Below, piece by piece: positions 5,370 through 7,855 of a DNA stretch of 7,855 bases. The notes under the pieces are model-generated. The model did no database searches, was not told the DNA's origin, and saw only the letters and a list, made by a program, of their open reading frames with translations. Positions within the stretch are counted from its first letter, which is position 1. Every line of letters begins with the position of its first letter. Both the position numbers and the translations under genes were made by a program. Origin of the DNA: Betaproteobacteria bacterium (lineage in GTDB: Bacteria > Pseudomonadota > Gammaproteobacteria > Burkholderiales > Casimicrobiaceae); the NCBI GenBank assembly GCA_005888865.1, contig VBCL01000132.1, positions 430 through 8,284 of the forward strand, given 5' to 3'.

Positions 5370-7460
5370 GTGGATCGTGATTTTCGCCGACCGAGCGCCG
5401 GCGCCACACTGCTGCTGATCATGGTGAGCATGGTTGCCGCGGCGGCCCCCGCCTTCGATCCGCCGCCGACGCCGGCGCGGCCGGTGGTCGACACGGTGAA
5501 CGGCGTCAAGCTGACCGATTCCTATCGCTGGCTCGAAGACGGCAAGAACGCGGAAGTGCAGGCGTGGACCAAGCGGCAGCACGAGGCGACGCTCTCCTGG
5601 CTCGACTCGAACGCGCCGGCGGTCGGAGGTCTCCACGACGAGCTGACCGCGTACTTCGATCGCGATATCACGCAGCCGCCGTTCTTCAAGAAGGGTCGCG
5701 AGTTCTTCCGCCGTACGCGCAAGGGCGAGGCGCAGGCCAAGGTGTACACGCGGCTCGACGGCCGCGAGCTGCTGCTCTTCGACCCGATCGCGCTCGACCC
5801 TTCCGGCAAGACCAGCGTCGGCGCCTTCGTTGTCAATCGCGACGCCAGCCGCGCCGCGGTCGCGACCTACAGCCGCGGCTCGGAGATCACCGACTATCGC
5901 ATCATCGACACGCGAACCGGCGAGCAGATCGGTTCGCTGCTGCCGGGGATCGGCTCGTTTCATTGGGCGCGCGACGAGCGCTACGCGTTCGTCAGCCCGC
6001 GCACCAAGGAGTCGATCGATCGCCAGGAGCCGCAGCGCTGCTATCGACACCGGCTGGGCGACGATCCGAAGAGCGATGAGCTCCTGATCGCGATGACCGA
6101 CGCCAAGGACTGGTGCTCGGTGTACGAGCCCGAGGAAGCCCAGGTCACAGTGTTCGAGAACGGCGATTTCTACTCGAACACGATCCGCATCCGGCCGCTC
6201 GCCTCGGCCGCGGAGCCGAAGACGATCTACTCCAGCAAGGAATTTCGGGCCGAGGCGGAATTCCGCGACGACCGCATCTACATCCGCACCAACGATCACG
6301 CGCCGAACTTCAAGCTGATGGCTGCGACCTACGGCGCGCCCGAGTTCGAGCGTTGGCAGGTGCTCTGGCCGGAGCAGGAGACCGTCCTCGAGGGCGTGGA
6401 CGTCACGCGCGACTGGATTCTCATTCGCGACAAGAAGGATGTGCTCACCCGGGTATGGGTGCACGACCTCTCGGGCAAGCGCATGCGCGAGCTTCCTCTG
6501 CCGGAGCTCGGCAACGTCTCGGCCAGCGCGTACGACATCGACAAGAACGTCGTCTACGCGACGCTGTCGACGTTCACCGCGCCGGGGAGGCTCTACGAGA
6601 TCGCGGGCAAGACGCTCGCCTGGTCGCTGCTGTGGGAAGACAAGCCGCCGCTCGACACCTCGCAGATCGAGTCGAAGCTGGTGTTCTATGCGTCGAAAGA
6701 CGGCACACGTATTCCGATGTTCCTGTCGTATCGCAAAGGCACCAAGCAGGACGGCTCGAATCCGGTGTTCCTCCACGGCTACGGCGGATTCAACATCGGC
6801 ATTGCGCCCGATTACGTGCGGAGCTGGGCGGCGTTCATCAATCGCGGCGGCATCCTCGCCGAAGCCGGGATCCGCGGCGGCGACGAGTACGGCGAGCGCT
6901 GGCACGAGGCTGCCAAGTTCGGCAACAAGCAGAATACCTTCGACGACTTCGCTGCGGCAGCGGAGTGGCTGGTGCGCGAGAAGTTCACCACGCGCGACCG
7001 GTTGATGATCGGCGGCGGCAGCAACGGGGGGCTTCTTGTTGGCGCGATGCTCACGCAGCGCCCGGATCTTTTCGCCGCCGCGTTATGCCAGGTGCCGCTG
7101 CTCGACATGGTGCGCTTCCACAAATTTCTTATCGCGCGCTACTGGATCGCGGAGTATGGCGACCCGGACAAGCCCGAAGACTTCGCTTATCTGCTCCGCT
7201 ATTCGCCCTACCAGAGCGTGCGCGAGGGCGTGAACTTTCCGCCGACGCTGGTCAGCGCCGGCGAATACGACTCGCGCGTCGACCCTTTGCACGCCAAGAA
7301 ATTCGTTGCCGCGGTCCAGAATCATCCCGGGCAGATTGCACCGTTCCTGCTCTACATGGACTTCGACAGCGGCCACGGCTACGGCAAGGCCAAGGAACAG
7401 GTCATTCGCGACCGCGAGTGCGAGCTGCGGTTCATCTTCGCGCAGCTCGGGATGCGGTAA
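5370..7460 (+). CDS. Secreted prolyl oligopeptidase (peptidase family S9A)
   Basis: A 696-residue serine peptidase expected to cleave short peptides after proline. The GTG start gives a signal peptide (MDRDFRRPSAG, then a hydrophobic core to about residue 26, cleaved near APA-F), so it acts outside the cytoplasm. The SYRWLED motif (residues about 51-57) is the family's N-terminal signature; a long beta-propeller-like region follows to about 430. The alpha/beta-hydrolase domain contains HGYGGFNIGI with Tyr471, RGGDEYGERWHEA, the nucleophile Ser551 in GGSNGG, Asp634 in GEYDSRV and His669 in DSGHGYGK. Trp592 and Arg636 fall at the positions of porcine enzyme Trp595 and Arg643, which form the proline pocket and bind substrate, so proline specificity is well supported. 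The length fits secreted bacterial members (about 700). There is an RR pair at 6-7, but the following residues do not fit the twin-arginine consensus, so Sec export is more likely. Only 13 bases separate it from gpsA. It converges on trmL, with no clear terminator in the 46-base gap. Confidence 0.95.
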   Translation: MDRDFRRPSAGATLLLIMVSMVAAAAPAFDPPPTPARPVVDTVNGVKLTDSYRWLEDGKNAEVQAWTKRQHEATLSWLDSNAPAVGGLHDELTAYFDRDITQPPFFKKGREFFRRTRKGEAQAKVYTRLDGRELLLFDPIALDPSGKTSVGAFVVNRDASRAAVATYSRGSEITDYRIIDTRTGEQIGSLLPGIGSFHWARDERYAFVSPRTKESIDRQEPQRCYRHRLGDDPKSDELLIAMTDAKDWCSVYEPEEAQVTVFENGDFYSNTIRIRPLASAAEPKTIYSSKEFRAEAEFRDDRIYIRTNDHAPNFKLMAATYGAPEFERWQVLWPEQETVLEGVDVTRDWILIRDKKDVLTRVWVHDLSGKRMRELPLPELGNVSASAYDIDKNVVYATLSTFTAPGRLYEIAGKTLAWSLLWEDKPPLDTSQIESKLVFYASKDGTRIPMFLSYRKGTKQDGSNPVFLHGYGGFNIGIAPDYVRSWAAFINRGGILAEAGIRGGDEYGERWHEAAKFGNKQNTFDDFAAAAEWLVREKFTTRDRLMIGGGSNGGLLVGAMLTQRPDLFAAALCQVPLLDMVRFHKFLIARYWIAEYGDPDKPEDFAYLLRYSPYQSVREGVNFPPTLVSAGEYDSRVDPLHAKKFVAAVQNHPGQIAPFLLYMDFDSGHGYGKAKEQVIRDRECELRFIFAQLGMR

Positions 7461-7506
7461 CGAGGACGAGTCGCGAGGCCACCGCGCCGGCAGATGCGGC
7501 CGTGCG

Positions 7507-7855
7507 CTATGCCGACCCGGCGAATCCCGTTTGCCGCCACGCCTCATAGACCGCGATCGCGACGGCGTTGGAGAGATTGAGACTGCGCACCGAGGGCCGC
7601 ATCGGCAACCGAAGCCTCGCGTCCGGCGCGAACTCGGCGAGGATCGGGTCCGGCAGTCCGGCGGTCTCGCACCCGAACACGAAGACGTCGTCGGCGCGAA
7701 AAGCGCCCTCGAAGAACGAGCGCTGACCTTTGGTCGTGAGCGCGTACCAGCGGCGCGCGTGGCCTGGATCGACGGCGGTCCGACACGCCATCCAGTCCCG
7801 GTGTACGGAGAGCCGCGTGTACTCGTGGTAGTCGAGCCCGGCGCGCTTCAGCTCT
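7507..7855 (-). CDS. trmL: tRNA (cytidine/uridine-34-2'-O)-methyltransferase TrmL (partial, N-terminus outside window)
   Basis: A SPOUT-class enzyme that methylates the ribose of the wobble nucleotide in tRNA-Leu isoacceptors, using S-adenosylmethionine. The minus-strand frame is open from the right edge to the TAG at 7509-7507 and gives 115 residues; about 40 N-terminal residues of a roughly 155-residue family are missing. The visible part starts with ELKRAGLDYHEYTRLSVH, which corresponds to the E. coli stretch LRRAGLDYHEF. It continues with ALTTKGQRSFFEGAF and the cofactor-knot motifs FGCETAGLP and RLPMRPSVRSLNLSNAVAIAV, then VYEAWRQTGF. The E. coli enzyme has ETRGLP where this one has ETAGLP; alanine there occurs in other SPOUT members, so activity is not in doubt. 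The in-frame ATG at 7791 is internal, not the start. The gene is convergent with the prolyl oligopeptidase gene. Confidence 0.93.
   Translation of the reverse strand, partial: ELKRAGLDYHEYTRLSVHRDWMACRTAVDPGHARRWYALTTKGQRSFFEGAFRADDVFVFGCETAGLPDPILAEFAPDARLRLPMRPSVRSLNLSNAVAIAVYEAWRQTGFAGSA

Noticed and set aside
5370..5450. Possible twin-arginine (Tat) export signal in the prolyl oligopeptidase, from the RR pair at residues 6-7.
   Set aside because: The residues after RR (PSAG) lack the hydrophobic/Lys positions of the Tat consensus, so an ordinary Sec signal is the better reading.
5193..6905. A 570-codon open frame on the minus strand opposite the prolyl oligopeptidase gene and the end of gpsA.
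   Set aside because: Its composition (Arg, Ala and Val rich, His/Asp/Glu patches) is typical of antisense reading of G+C-rich genes, and it overlaps two certain genes.
7461..7506. Possible bidirectional terminator between the converging prolyl oligopeptidase and trmL genes.
   Set aside because: The gap is G+C-rich with short imperfect inverted matches, but I see no stable stem followed by a T tract on either strand.
7640..7675. FGCETAGLP in TrmL, lacking the Arg of ETRGLP found in the E. coli enzyme.
   Set aside because: Alanine at this position occurs in other SPOUT methyltransferases (for example ESAGVP-type motifs), so it is ordinary family variation.

Overview
The window reads as ordinary core chromosome of a high-G+C proteobacterium, most likely a betaproteobacterium. 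This is inferred from the block rhodanese - glutaredoxin 3 - secB - SH3 protein - gpsA, with trmL converging from the far side and a ctpA - moeB pair running the opposite way. From memory that arrangement is common in betaproteobacteria; no species can be named from the sequence alone.

Left part (1-2141, minus strand): a MoeB/ThiF-type adenylyltransferase that runs off the left edge, preceded in transcription order by a complete S41 carboxyl-terminal processing protease. A strong intrinsic terminator hairpin lies between the two genes. A 409-base divergent spacer (2142-2550) follows, with a plausible promoter for the protease and nothing coding that I could recognise.

Middle part (2551-5356, plus strand): a membrane-anchored single-domain rhodanese, a glutaredoxin 3 that starts 1 base after the rhodanese stop, the SecB export chaperone, a secreted protein with two predicted bacterial SH3 domains, and NAD(P)-dependent glycerol-3-phosphate dehydrogenase (GpsA). 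Together they cover thiol and sulfur handling, protein export, the cell envelope and phospholipid precursor supply. SecB appears to have its own promoter inside the end of the glutaredoxin gene.

Right part (5357-7855): a secreted prolyl oligopeptidase (peptidase family S9A) sits tightly behind gpsA, with its Shine-Dalgarno sequence overlapping the gpsA stop codon. It converges on a minus-strand trmL (tRNA wobble 2'-O-methyltransferase) that leaves the window at the right edge.

I found no CRISPR array, mobile element, RNA gene, phage gene or recognisable new system. The points most worth a second look are the prolyl oligopeptidase placed between gpsA and trmL, a 24-base tandem duplication inside the signal peptide of the SH3 protein, the terminator directly upstream of moeB, and the apparent absence of the gpmA/envC-type genes that I would expect next to ctpA in many betaproteobacteria.
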